This document shows positions 1 to 5,316 of a stretch of 8,305 nt of DNA, one piece after another. The DNA is from RYN-425 sp035542755. Its GTDB lineage: Bacteria; Patescibacteriota; Saccharimonadia; Saccharimonadales; UBA10212. Under the pieces are notes generated by a model. That model searched no databases, was not told the DNA's origin, and was given only the letters and a program-made list of their open reading frames with translations. Each line of letters opens with the position of its first letter. Within the stretch, counting starts at the first letter, position 1. The stretch covers positions 1 through 8,305 of the forward strand of contig DATKKU010000050.1 of NCBI GenBank assembly GCA_035542755.1, given 5' to 3'. A program made the translations under genes and the position numbers.

Positions 1-1246
1 TGTCGCGGTGGCGGACGGTGACGGTGTCGTTTTCTAGAGTTTGAAAGTCTATAGTTACGCAGTAAGGGGTGCCGATTTCGTCTTGGCGGCGGTACCTCTT
101 GCCAATGTTGCCGTTGTCGTCCCACATTACGGTTCCCTGCACTTCTTTTTTGAGCATTTTGTAGACCTCTTTGGCTTTATCTACCAGCTCGGGCTTGTTT
201 TTTAGCAGCGGGAAGACTGCCACTTTAACTGGCGCTAACTCTGCCGGAAGCTTCAAAAATACACGCTTTTCCCCGCCCTGCTCATCTTCGCTGTAGGCAT
301 TGGCTAGCACGGCCAGAACATGGCGGTCTACGCCAAAGGTAGGCTCAATGACGTGCGGGATAAACGGCGCACTGCCGTCTTTGGGCCGGTAGCTCATATC
401 TTTGCCTGATTTCTCTTGGTGGTTTTTGAGATCAAAATCTGTCCTGTAAGCTAAACCGGCAATTTCTTTTTTGCCAAAGGGATAATCGAACTCAAAATCT
501 ATGGTGCGTTTGCTGTAGTGGGCCCTATCGTTGTCTGGCACTTCAATTTCATGGATTTTATCTTTAGGCAGGCCAATTTTTTCAAACCAGCCGTGCATGT
601 CCTTGCGCCACTTCTCAAAATACTTTTCCCAATCGGACTCTTTTATAAAGTACTCAAACTCGGCGATTTCCAGCTCGCGGACACGGAAGATAAAGTCGCG
701 CGGGCTAATCTCGTTACGGAAAGATTTGCCAACTTGGGCGATACCAAATGGCAAATCTGGGCTGAAGCTGTCCAGGATGTTCCGATAGTTGGTAAACATA
801 CCCTGCGCCGTCTCTGGACGAAGATAAGTTACGTTATTCTCGTCATCCACCGGACCGACGTTGGTTTTAAACATCATGTTAAACTGGCGCGGCTCGCCAA
901 AGGTATGCTCTTTGCCGCAATTGGGGCATTTATCATCCTTGATTTCGTCTTGCCGGTAGCGGCTGTGGCAGTTGCTGCACTCTACCAGCGGGTCGTGGAA
1001 AGTATCCACGTGGCCGGAAGCCTGCCAGACTTTTTGGTTCATTAAAATGGCGGAATCTATCTGGTACATGTCATCCCAGCCGTCTACAAAAAACTTAAGC
1101 CAAGCGGCCACGATGTTGCGCTTCAGTTGAGTGCCAAGCGGGCCGTAATCGTAAGTACCGGCCAGACCGCCATATATCTCGCTACCCTGGTAGATAAAAC
1201 CGCGGCGTTTGCACAAACTGACAATGTCTTCTAAACTCGCGCTCAT
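1..1246 (-). CDS. glyS: Glycyl-tRNA synthetase, alpha2 class II type (3' end outside window)
   Basis: Charges tRNA-Gly with glycine in the cytoplasm. I translated the minus strand from ATG 1244-1246 and obtained 415 open codons running off the window edge. The N-terminus (SLCKRRGF, then GSEIYGGLAG and YDYGPLG at 21-37) is typical of the single-chain homodimeric GlyRS, not the alpha2beta2 form. Four cysteines at 90, 93, 107 and 110 (CSNC, CPNC) form a probable zinc site in the usual insertion, followed by GEPRQFNMMFKT. Class II motif 2 is FRNEISPRDFIFRVRE (176-191) and motif 3 is EPTFGVDR (301-308). The anticodon-binding domain begins near 335 and includes GKRYRRQDEIGTP (382-394) and VTVRHRD at the edge. 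Since family members are about 450-470 residues, only a few dozen are missing. The start lies 25 bases after the upstream HD gene and 9 bases after a perfect TATAAT. glyS is the symbol used for this single-chain enzyme in some genomes; others use glyQS. Confidence 0.97.
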   Translation of the reverse strand, partial: MSASLEDIVSLCKRRGFIYQGSEIYGGLAGTYDYGPLGTQLKRNIVAAWLKFFVDGWDDMYQIDSAILMNQKVWQASGHVDTFHDPLVECSNCHSRYRQDEIKDDKCPNCGKEHTFGEPRQFNMMFKTNVGPVDDENNVTYLRPETAQGMFTNYRNILDSFSPDLPFGIAQVGKSFRNEISPRDFIFRVRELEIAEFEYFIKESDWEKYFEKWRKDMHGWFEKIGLPKDKIHEIEVPDNDRAHYSKRTIDFEFDYPFGKKEIAGLAYRTDFDLKNHQEKSGKDMSYRPKDGSAPFIPHVIEPTFGVDRHVLAVLANAYSEDEQGGEKRVFLKLPAELAPVKVAVFPLLKNKPELVDKAKEVYKMLKKEVQGTVMWDDNGNIGKRYRRQDEIGTPYCVTIDFQTLENDTVTVRHRD

Positions 1247-1261
1247 TATCTACAGATTATA
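1247..1261 (-). promoter_or_regulatory. Probable glyS promoter -10 box, near-leaderless start
   Basis: On the minus strand a consensus TATAAT (1256-1261) stands 9 bases before the glyS ATG. Sigma70-type polymerase usually starts about 7 bases after this box, which places the transcript start within about 3 bases of the ATG. The 9 bases between contain no Shine-Dalgarno sequence. I see no convincing -35: the best hexamer at 17-base spacing is TTACGA, inside the end of the HD gene. glyS may also be read from the HD promoter. Confidence 0.5.
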
Positions 1262-1271
1262 ACGGTTAGGC

Positions 1272-1919
1272 CTAGATTTCGTAAGCTAGAAGTTGCTCTA
1301 TAACTGGCGCGCTAGATTGGTCAGTAATATCCTCTGGGCCAATTTTGCAGCTAGCGAAAACCTGCTTTTCCATATCGAAACAGGCCTGGATTAACTGTTG
1401 ATATTGCTCGGGCTTAATCCATTTGCTGGGACGGTCAAGGTAGCGAATGCGGCCCTCTTCCATGCGTTCTTGCACCGACGTAATTTTAGTTGGCGCGACT
1501 CGCGTATCCGAATAGTCACAAATTTTGGGCTCAATATCGGGCCTGGCTAGAGTTTTGAGAGTGTATCTAAAACCGACACTGTCTATGTAATCCAGCACTC
1601 TGTCGCTTACCCCAATTTCTTTGGCAATCATCACGGTAACCTGATGCTCATCCTGGGATTGGTATTTTTTAGCAACTTCTTCACGCACCTTCTTCCAGTA
1701 CTCTACCCCTTCGGGGGCGAAGAGGTGTGCAAATGAGAAGTCGAACTTTAGAATGTTAGCCATGTCGTGCAGTAAGCAAGCCTTGACAACAGAGTCGGTG
1801 TCTACTTGGACCGTTAAATTGTCGCAAATTTGTTTAGCAACTGCCGCGACGCGTAGCTGATGCTCCTGGAGACTTCTGGTTATTTTGTATTTTTGGTAAA
1901 TATCGGTAATTTTTGCCAT
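1272..1919 (-). CDS. HD-domain phosphohydrolase family protein
   Basis: A 215-residue soluble protein. The metal-binding HD signature is visible: a first histidine in EHQLRVA (H20), the HD doublet in CLLHDMANI (H51-D52), a further histidine in DEHQV (H92), and a downstream aspartate in ICDYSDTRVAP (D135 or D138). HD proteins hydrolyse phosphate esters, often of nucleotides or cyclic nucleotides, but nothing here fixes the substrate. The conserved-looking block DTRVAP with ITSVQERMEEGR (about 138-157) suggests a defined subfamily, which I know only as HD domain-containing proteins. The ATG at 1917-1919 is favoured because a perfect TATAAT lies 8 bases upstream and no in-frame upstream start is better. 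The gene is co-directional with glyS, 25 bases upstream of it, and divergent from the small gene at 1966. The domain call is firm; the function is open. Confidence 0.85.
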   Translation of the reverse strand: MAKITDIYQKYKITRSLQEHQLRVAAVAKQICDNLTVQVDTDSVVKACLLHDMANILKFDFSFAHLFAPEGVEYWKKVREEVAKKYQSQDEHQVTVMIAKEIGVSDRVLDYIDSVGFRYTLKTLARPDIEPKICDYSDTRVAPTKITSVQERMEEGRIRYLDRPSKWIKPEQYQQLIQACFDMEKQVFASCKIGPEDITDQSSAPVIEQLLAYEI

Positions 1920-1965
1920 CTAAACTGATTATATCTGAAATCCGATGTTGATATAATGGGTGGTT
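1920..1965. promoter_or_regulatory. Mirror-image divergent promoter between HD gene and small ORF
   Basis: This 46-base gap holds a perfect 8-base inverted repeat, ATTATATC (1928-1935) and GATATAAT (1950-1957), with a 14-base centre. Each arm contains a consensus TATAAT: minus strand at 1928-1933 for the HD gene, plus strand at 1952-1957 for the small ORF. Each is exactly 8 bases from its ATG. The plus-strand box is preceded by TG one base upstream, making it an extended -10. At 17-base spacing, each promoter's -35 position falls on the other's -10 arm (sequence TTATAT). Both transcripts should therefore start at, or within 2-3 bases of, the start codon, and polymerases on the two sides should compete. 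Confidence 0.6.
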
Positions 1966-2175
1966 ATGAGTGAGCGTTTGACCGAAGAGAAAGCCTACGA
2001 CATTGTTATGGCCATGGTTAAAGCCAAGTCCGCACACCAGCTGGGAGATGTGGCCTGTGCCGAGATTAGCCAGCCAGAGCCGGAACCACCCGGAGAGTGG
2101 GTGATGCCAGAAGCGCGCATCCCCGTTACGTCTTTGGACGAAAATTGGCCGGTTCTAGGCGAAGCTAACAGTTAG
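1966..2175 (+). CDS. Small acidic hypothetical protein
   Basis: Encodes 69 residues from ATG 1966; a GTG at 1960 is in frame but unlikely, because the predicted transcript starts at about 1964. I do not recognise the family. The first 27 residues (SERLTEEKAYDIVMAMVKAK) look helical and amphipathic. The rest is rich in Glu and Pro (PEPEPPGEW, 37-45) and probably extended. There is no signal peptide or membrane segment, and one cysteine. Evidence that it is a real gene: an extended consensus -10 exactly 8 bases upstream, an ATGAGTGAG start shared with the gene at 6412, and a position that fills the gap between the HD gene and recO, ending 7 bases before the convergent recO stop. It could be a small regulator or adaptor, but the sequence does not say. 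Confidence 0.6.
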   Translation: MSERLTEEKAYDIVMAMVKAKSAHQLGDVACAEISQPEPEPPGEWVMPEARIPVTSLDENWPVLGEANS

Positions 2176-2177
2176 CT
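2163..2177. repeat. Short palindrome at the convergent end of small ORF and recO
   Basis: AGCTAAC (2163-2169) and GTTAGCT (2171-2177) are perfect inverted repeats around one base, covering the stop codon of the small ORF and lying just beyond the recO stop. It could act as a weak bidirectional transcription barrier between the convergent genes. No T-tract follows on either strand, so I do not call it an intrinsic terminator. Confidence 0.3.
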
Positions 2178-2182
2178 GCGCG

Positions 2183-2881
2183 TTAAATACGGATGTGAGC
2201 AGCCAGCATGGTCTGCACTAATGGATTGATTGGCGTCGCCAGTCCTTCTGCATCTTCTACCCGCTGCAAAAGGTGCGGCCGCTCGGCCGAAAAGCCGAGG
2301 CGCAGAAACTTGATATGAGTTGCCTCAAACTCCCCTGGCCTATCCGGCGAGGTGCGAAAGCGCATCCGTTCCAGCTCAAAATAGTATTTTTTATCCTCTG
2401 AAAGTTTTTTACCGGAAACATCGGTCTTTAGATTGGGCGTGTGGCCAGCTAGCTTAAGCAGCTGCATGTTAAACCAAAGCGTGATGAGGCCTGGGTCTAT
2501 TTGGTCGTCGTCCAGGGCTTCAAAGGCCCGCTGCAAAATCATAAAATACTCCGGCTCGGGCTGGTCCTCGGTAACCTTGTTGGTAAGGCGTATAAGCTCA
2601 TAACCAAGCTGGGTGCGGTCCAGGTCTTTGACTATGTTACCAAAGTATTTGATTAGACGGGTTGAGGTTAATGTGCTGATTTCGCCACGGCCAATTACAT
2701 AACTGATGTCCGAAATACTAAACAGCTCTATGCCGCCGGCCAGCTTACTTTTTTGTTTACGCACGGCTTTTGCTATAGCTTTAACCTTGCCGTGGTCGGG
2801 CGTTAAAAAAGTCAGAATTCTGTCGGCCTCACCAAAGTTGGTGCGGGCTAAAACGATGCCCTTAGTGCGCACTTGTTTCAT
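2183..2881 (-). CDS. recO: DNA repair protein RecO
   Basis: RecO binds single-stranded DNA and SSB and, with RecR, loads RecA at gaps in the RecFOR pathway. The 232-residue length fits. The N-terminal OB-fold is clear: TKGIVLART, GEADRILTFLTPDHGK (17-32), AIAKAVRK and KSKLAGGIELF (45-55). A helical C-terminal domain follows, including LITLWFNMQLLKLAGHTPNL (132-151). In many RecO proteins the stretch after AGxxPxL carries CxxCG of a zinc site; here it reads TDVSGK (153-158), and the whole protein has no cysteine, so that site is absent. The start codon overlaps the upstream receiver-gene stop by 4 bases (ATGA), with no strong ribosome binding site, which suggests translational coupling. It is the last gene of a kinase-receiver-recO operon and ends facing the small ORF. 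Confidence 0.93.
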   Translation of the reverse strand: MKQVRTKGIVLARTNFGEADRILTFLTPDHGKVKAIAKAVRKQKSKLAGGIELFSISDISYVIGRGEISTLTSTRLIKYFGNIVKDLDRTQLGYELIRLTNKVTEDQPEPEYFMILQRAFEALDDDQIDPGLITLWFNMQLLKLAGHTPNLKTDVSGKKLSEDKKYYFELERMRFRTSPDRPGEFEATHIKFLRLGFSAERPHLLQRVEDAEGLATPINPLVQTMLAAHIRI

Positions 2882-3264
2882 GCTGGGACTAGGCGCAGGC
2901 AGGCTTGGGCACTTTGCGCAAGCTCCACAAGCGAAGTAGCTGGTTTATAGTGATAGGCCACTATCTTCAGTTGGTCAAGGCTATTGGCACAGGCTCCAAG
3001 CTCGGCCGGCGGAATACTGCTATAGATTAGTATTGGCGTTTTTTGCCAATCCGGGTAACTCCGAAATTCGTACAAAAACTCAATGCCCGAGCGGCCGGCT
3101 AAGACCAAATCCATGATTATTAAATCGGCCGCAGAGGAATCTATATCCGAAATCGCCTCCTGGGGGTCTACCTGCCAACTGACGCTAAAGCCATTATCTT
3201 CCAAGACTTTGGTGAGATTTTGTGCCAGCAGTCTGTCGGTTTCTAAAAGTAGGATATGCGGCAT
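2878..3264 (-). CDS. Stand-alone response-regulator receiver domain
   Basis: A 128-residue single-domain receiver (CheY-like fold) with no output domain. All key residues are present: acidic pocket E8 and D10 (LLLETDR), phospho-acceptor D52 in LIIMDLVLAGRSG (48-60), the switch Ser/Thr in LIYSS (S82), and the conserved lysine K107 followed by proline (HYKP). It should be able to accept phosphate and signal by protein-protein contact. It starts 6 bases after the degenerate kinase gene and its TGA overlaps the recO ATG, so all three are expected on one mRNA. No strong Shine-Dalgarno precedes the ATG, again suggesting coupling to the upstream gene. The partner and output are unknown. Confidence 0.9.
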   Translation of the reverse strand: MPHILLLETDRLLAQNLTKVLEDNGFSVSWQVDPQEAISDIDSSAADLIIMDLVLAGRSGIEFLYEFRSYPDWQKTPILIYSSIPPAELGACANSLDQLKIVAYHYKPATSLVELAQSAQACLRLVPA

Positions 3265-3270
3265 GGCGTT

Positions 3271-4017
3271 TTACACAAACTGCAACTGTTTACTGGCCGG
3301 CACGCCGACGACTAGGCCGGTCATATTACGATGAGCTGCGGCTCTAAGTGGCTGCCACATGGCCGCACACAACACGTCGGCAATCAGTACGCCGCTGGCG
3401 GCGCCTGCTGGCAGCGCCGGCAGCGGCTGGCGGGCTTTGCCCACCAGCGAACGGGCGGCTCGCAGCGTGCGGTCACTTAGGCCGTTAATGTCCGTAAATA
3501 CACCGGCGGCAATCTCGTTGTCCTTAGACCGATGGGCACCCAGGATAAGCTGATAATCGCTTTTTTTGGTTTGGGCGGCTTGGGCGCGGATAAGGCTGGT
3601 GGTCAAACACTGCAGGGCGACTTCCAGGCTAGGCTGGTGGGCTAGTATTGGTCTCAAACGGCCCTGGACATCTATCTGGAGATTGGTGGAGTACTGCTTG
3701 GCGTAAGGAAAGACTTGGTGGGCCACCTCTTCCAGCACGGCGCCAACGGACACCGGCTCCAGCGGCAGCTCGTGCAAGCGGTCGGCCTGGAGAACCATGC
3801 GGTAGGCTTCGGTAAGCTGCAAGCCGTTATCGGCGCTCATGGCCATTAGCACAGCGTGCTGACGGACGGCCTTTTTGGGAAAATCGTCAGCCGCCAGTAA
3901 TTCCAGTGACGAGCGAATCTGCAGCAGCGGCAGCGCTAAATCATCGCTTAGAGCGATTAAAAGTGCCTTTTGTTCGGCGTAGCGGGCCGCCAGACCACGG
4001 GTGTTTTGTTTTCTCAT
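3271..4017 (-). CDS. Degenerate sensor histidine kinase-like protein (probable pseudokinase)
   Basis: A 248-residue soluble protein with the layout of a histidine kinase DHp plus HATPase region but without the catalytic residues. ALSDDLALPLLQIRSSLELL (22-41) aligns with the classic LSHELRTPL box, with Asp25 where the phospho-acceptor histidine belongs. LPLEPVSVGAVLEEV (84-98) matches the usual linker into the ATPase domain. The N box, normally NLLxNAxK, reads CLTTSLIRA (137-145), losing both asparagines. The G1 box survives only as TDINGLS (175-181) and the G2 region as GAASGVLIADV (205-215). There is no transmembrane or obvious sensor domain. The gene leads the operon with an intact receiver and recO. 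The ATG has GAGAGGG just upstream, 2 bases from the start, and a TATAAT 37 bases away. A scaffold or inhibitor of the receiver is the likeliest role; autokinase activity is unlikely. Confidence 0.75.
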   Translation of the reverse strand: MRKQNTRGLAARYAEQKALLIALSDDLALPLLQIRSSLELLAADDFPKKAVRQHAVLMAMSADNGLQLTEAYRMVLQADRLHELPLEPVSVGAVLEEVAHQVFPYAKQYSTNLQIDVQGRLRPILAHQPSLEVALQCLTTSLIRAQAAQTKKSDYQLILGAHRSKDNEIAAGVFTDINGLSDRTLRAARSLVGKARQPLPALPAGAASGVLIADVLCAAMWQPLRAAAHRNMTGLVVGVPASKQLQFV

Positions 4018-4060
4018 TACCCTCTCTTATTCCGACCAAGAAAATCTACTACGGATTATA
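4018..4060 (-). promoter_or_regulatory. Extended -10 promoter and 5' leader of the kinase-receiver-recO operon
   Basis: The minus strand carries TGC followed by TATAAT (-10 at 4055-4060), an extended -10 with consensus hexamer, 37 bases before the kinase ATG. Transcription should begin near 4048, giving a leader of about 30 bases that ends in AAGAGAGGGTA, a purine-rich ribosome binding site set unusually close to the ATG. A -35 at 17-base spacing is not recognisable, as is common with extended -10 promoters. This is the only near-consensus -10 in the window with a clearly leadered gene and SD-like site. Confidence 0.5.
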
Positions 4061-4080
4061 GCACCGGCAGGAGCCGGCAC
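4061..4080 (-). repeat. GC-rich inverted repeat abutting the operon promoter
   Basis: CCGGC (4064-4068) and GCCGG (4073-4077) form a 5-bp stem with a 4-base loop. In minus-strand RNA two G-U pairs and a G-C pair extend it to 8 bp. It sits directly upstream of the kinase -10 box, in the -10/-35 spacer, and 22 bases after the stop of the preceding gene at 4103. It may be an operator of the promoter, or a 3' hairpin of the upstream transcript. No T-tract follows, so it is not a standard terminator. Confidence 0.4.
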
Positions 4081-4102
4081 TAGCTAAAAATGAATGTAAA
4101 AT

Positions 4103-4783
4103 TTACGGTGAATAGCTGAGACTGGCCAAAACAACGTCATTGAAGTCTTGCAGTGAGTCGGTGGTCTGGGTGTAGATTTGAAGTGTTTTATCCCGAACTT
4201 TGAGTATCACCATTGAGCCGTTTAGGGCCGTGCCGTCGGCTGCCTGGCCAATCGCTCCGTCTAGCCGTACACCGGCTTGGGCGTTTGTCACGCCGGCCAT
4301 CTTTGGAGGCATGTAAGCGCTGGAGGTTATGCTGCCCTCGGTAACCTGAGAGTCGTATTGCCCAACCACCTGGGTGTAATCGCTGGCTAGTAGCTCTACC
4401 CGCAGCGGAAAGGCTACGTCACTGGTGATTCCGGGTACCACGTCAGGAAAAAAATATCCGTCAATCGGCTCGTTGGCGTTGGTTTGGTCTACATAGGCAC
4501 TCCAGTTTTTGGGATAGCTGAATGTAATCGTGCCGTAAGAGGTCGGCCCGGTAAATGTTTTATAGGGCTGCTTGGCAAGGTTGGTGTAATAAGTTTTGTC
4601 GGCGGCCGATTGGCTGGTCTTGGTGGCAGCAGTAGCAGCGGCAACTTTGGCATCACTTTTGTTCTTATAATCCTGGCGGCCTAAGAAGGCCCAGACCCCA
4701 AAAATAAGGCTAAGCACCAGCAGGACGCTAAGAACCGCTATATACCTTGGCTTGCGAGAAGGAGTCAGCTGCATATCATCCAT
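4103..4783 (-). CDS. Single-pass membrane-anchored extracytoplasmic protein, PsbP/Mog1-like domain possible
   Basis: A 226-residue protein with a basic N-terminus (SRKPRY) and one hydrophobic segment at about 13-35 (YIAVLSVLLVLSLIFGVWAF), with no lipobox cysteine or cleavage site. An Ala/Lys/Thr/Ser-rich linker (about 38-65) follows, then a beta-rich domain starting YGTITFSYPKNWSAYV (83-98) and ending DFNDVVLASLSY. The FxYPxxW start and the closing strand-helix pattern resemble PsbP/Mog1-type folds seen in many small exported proteins; this is a weak, fold-level guess. The protein likely faces the cell surface. It is 38 bases downstream of the methyltransferase gene. A second in-frame ATG at codon 4 has AGG 10 bases upstream and may be the real start; alternatively a weak TAACAT (4792-4797), 8 bases before the first ATG, gives it its own promoter. 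Confidence 0.75.
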   Translation of the reverse strand: MDDMQLTPSRKPRYIAVLSVLLVLSLIFGVWAFLGRQDYKNKSDAKVAAATAATKTSQSAADKTYYTNLAKQPYKTFTGPTSYGTITFSYPKNWSAYVDQTNANEPIDGYFFPDVVPGITSDVAFPLRVELLASDYTQVVGQYDSQVTEGSITSSAYMPPKMAGVTNAQAGVRLDGAIGQAADGTALNGSMVILKVRDKTLQIYTQTTDSLQDFNDVVLASLSYSP

Positions 4784-4821
4784 ACCTGCTTATGTTAATG
4801 CAGATAAGAAGTTGGCGCAAC

Positions 4822-5316
4822 TCATGGGTAGATGTACAGAAATACGGCGTCTTTTTGGCGTGCCGGTTTTTTGCCGGGAATTTTAAAGGCATGGCTGGCA
4901 ATTTTAAGCCTGCCCTTCTTTTCGGCTAAGATTTTGGCCTCCAGATTTTTCATAGAGCGGTCCAGTTGAAAAATAAAAATAGCGTCGGCGGAGCCAAAGT
5001 CGGCCTTCCAAAAATTGCCCCAAACAACTTTAACGCGGCCGTGACTACGGCGGGCGCGGTAACGCGTAATGAGCACCAAAATTGGGTTTAGCTCGTAACC
5101 AACGGCCTTCCAGCCGCGAGCCGCGGCCTCAATTAAAAGGCTGCCGTCACCGCTGCCCAGTTCGTACAGCGTCTGGCCTTTTTTGAGGTCTAGTAAGTCC
5201 AACGCAGCCTTTCTTTGGGCTCTTAGTGTTGGCACGTACGGCGCACCAAAAACTATAGAAAAGGCGAAGACAAAGAAGATAAAGATTATGACAATTATCA
5301 GTATGCCCAGTATCAC
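4822..5316 (-). CDS. Membrane-anchored class I SAM methyltransferase, FAM173-like
   Basis: A 164-residue protein with an N-terminal transmembrane helix (about 2-22) and a short Rossmann methyltransferase domain. PYVPT (26-30) precedes motif I, YELGSGDGS (51-59). EAAARGWKAVGYELNP (63-78) supplies the acidic motif II residue E75, and GNFWKADFG (100-108) fits motif III/IV. The order membrane helix, P-x-V-P, ELGSGDG, GYELNP, RYRA and F-W-K-x-D closely recalls the FAM173 family (mitochondrial protein lysine methyltransferases acting on the ADP/ATP carrier and the ATP synthase c subunit). A membrane-protein lysine substrate is therefore plausible but unproven. The start is GTG, overlapping the TGA of the upstream flippase-like gene by 4 bases (GTGA); no other start fits, as the next Met is far inside the domain. 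Probably translationally coupled. Confidence 0.85.
   Translation of the reverse strand: MILGILIIVIIFIFFVFAFSIVFGAPYVPTLRAQRKAALDLLDLKKGQTLYELGSGDGSLLIEAAARGWKAVGYELNPILVLITRYRARRSHGRVKVVWGNFWKADFGSADAIFIFQLDRSMKNLEAKILAEKKGRLKIASHAFKIPGKKPARQKDAVFLYIYP

Noticed and set aside
518..1045. A 175-codon open frame on the plus strand, plus a shorter one at 531-788
   Set aside because: Both lie wholly antisense to glyS, whose frame shows all class II synthetase motifs. The products have no recognisable domain and no promoter or ribosome binding site.
1834..2037. A 67-codon open frame on the minus strand crossing the divergent promoter
   Set aside because: It runs through both -10 boxes and overlaps the HD gene in another frame; no start signal and no recognisable product.
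4061..4080. Hairpin as an intrinsic terminator of the gene ending at 4103
   Set aside because: The stem has only 5 strong base pairs plus wobbles, and the following bases (TATAATCCG) are not a T-tract; kept only as an inverted repeat.
4810..4822. AGTTG-GCG-CAACT hairpin after the methyltransferase stop
   Set aside because: Only a 5-bp stem, followed on the minus strand by TCTTATCTG rather than a T-run; too weak to call a terminator.
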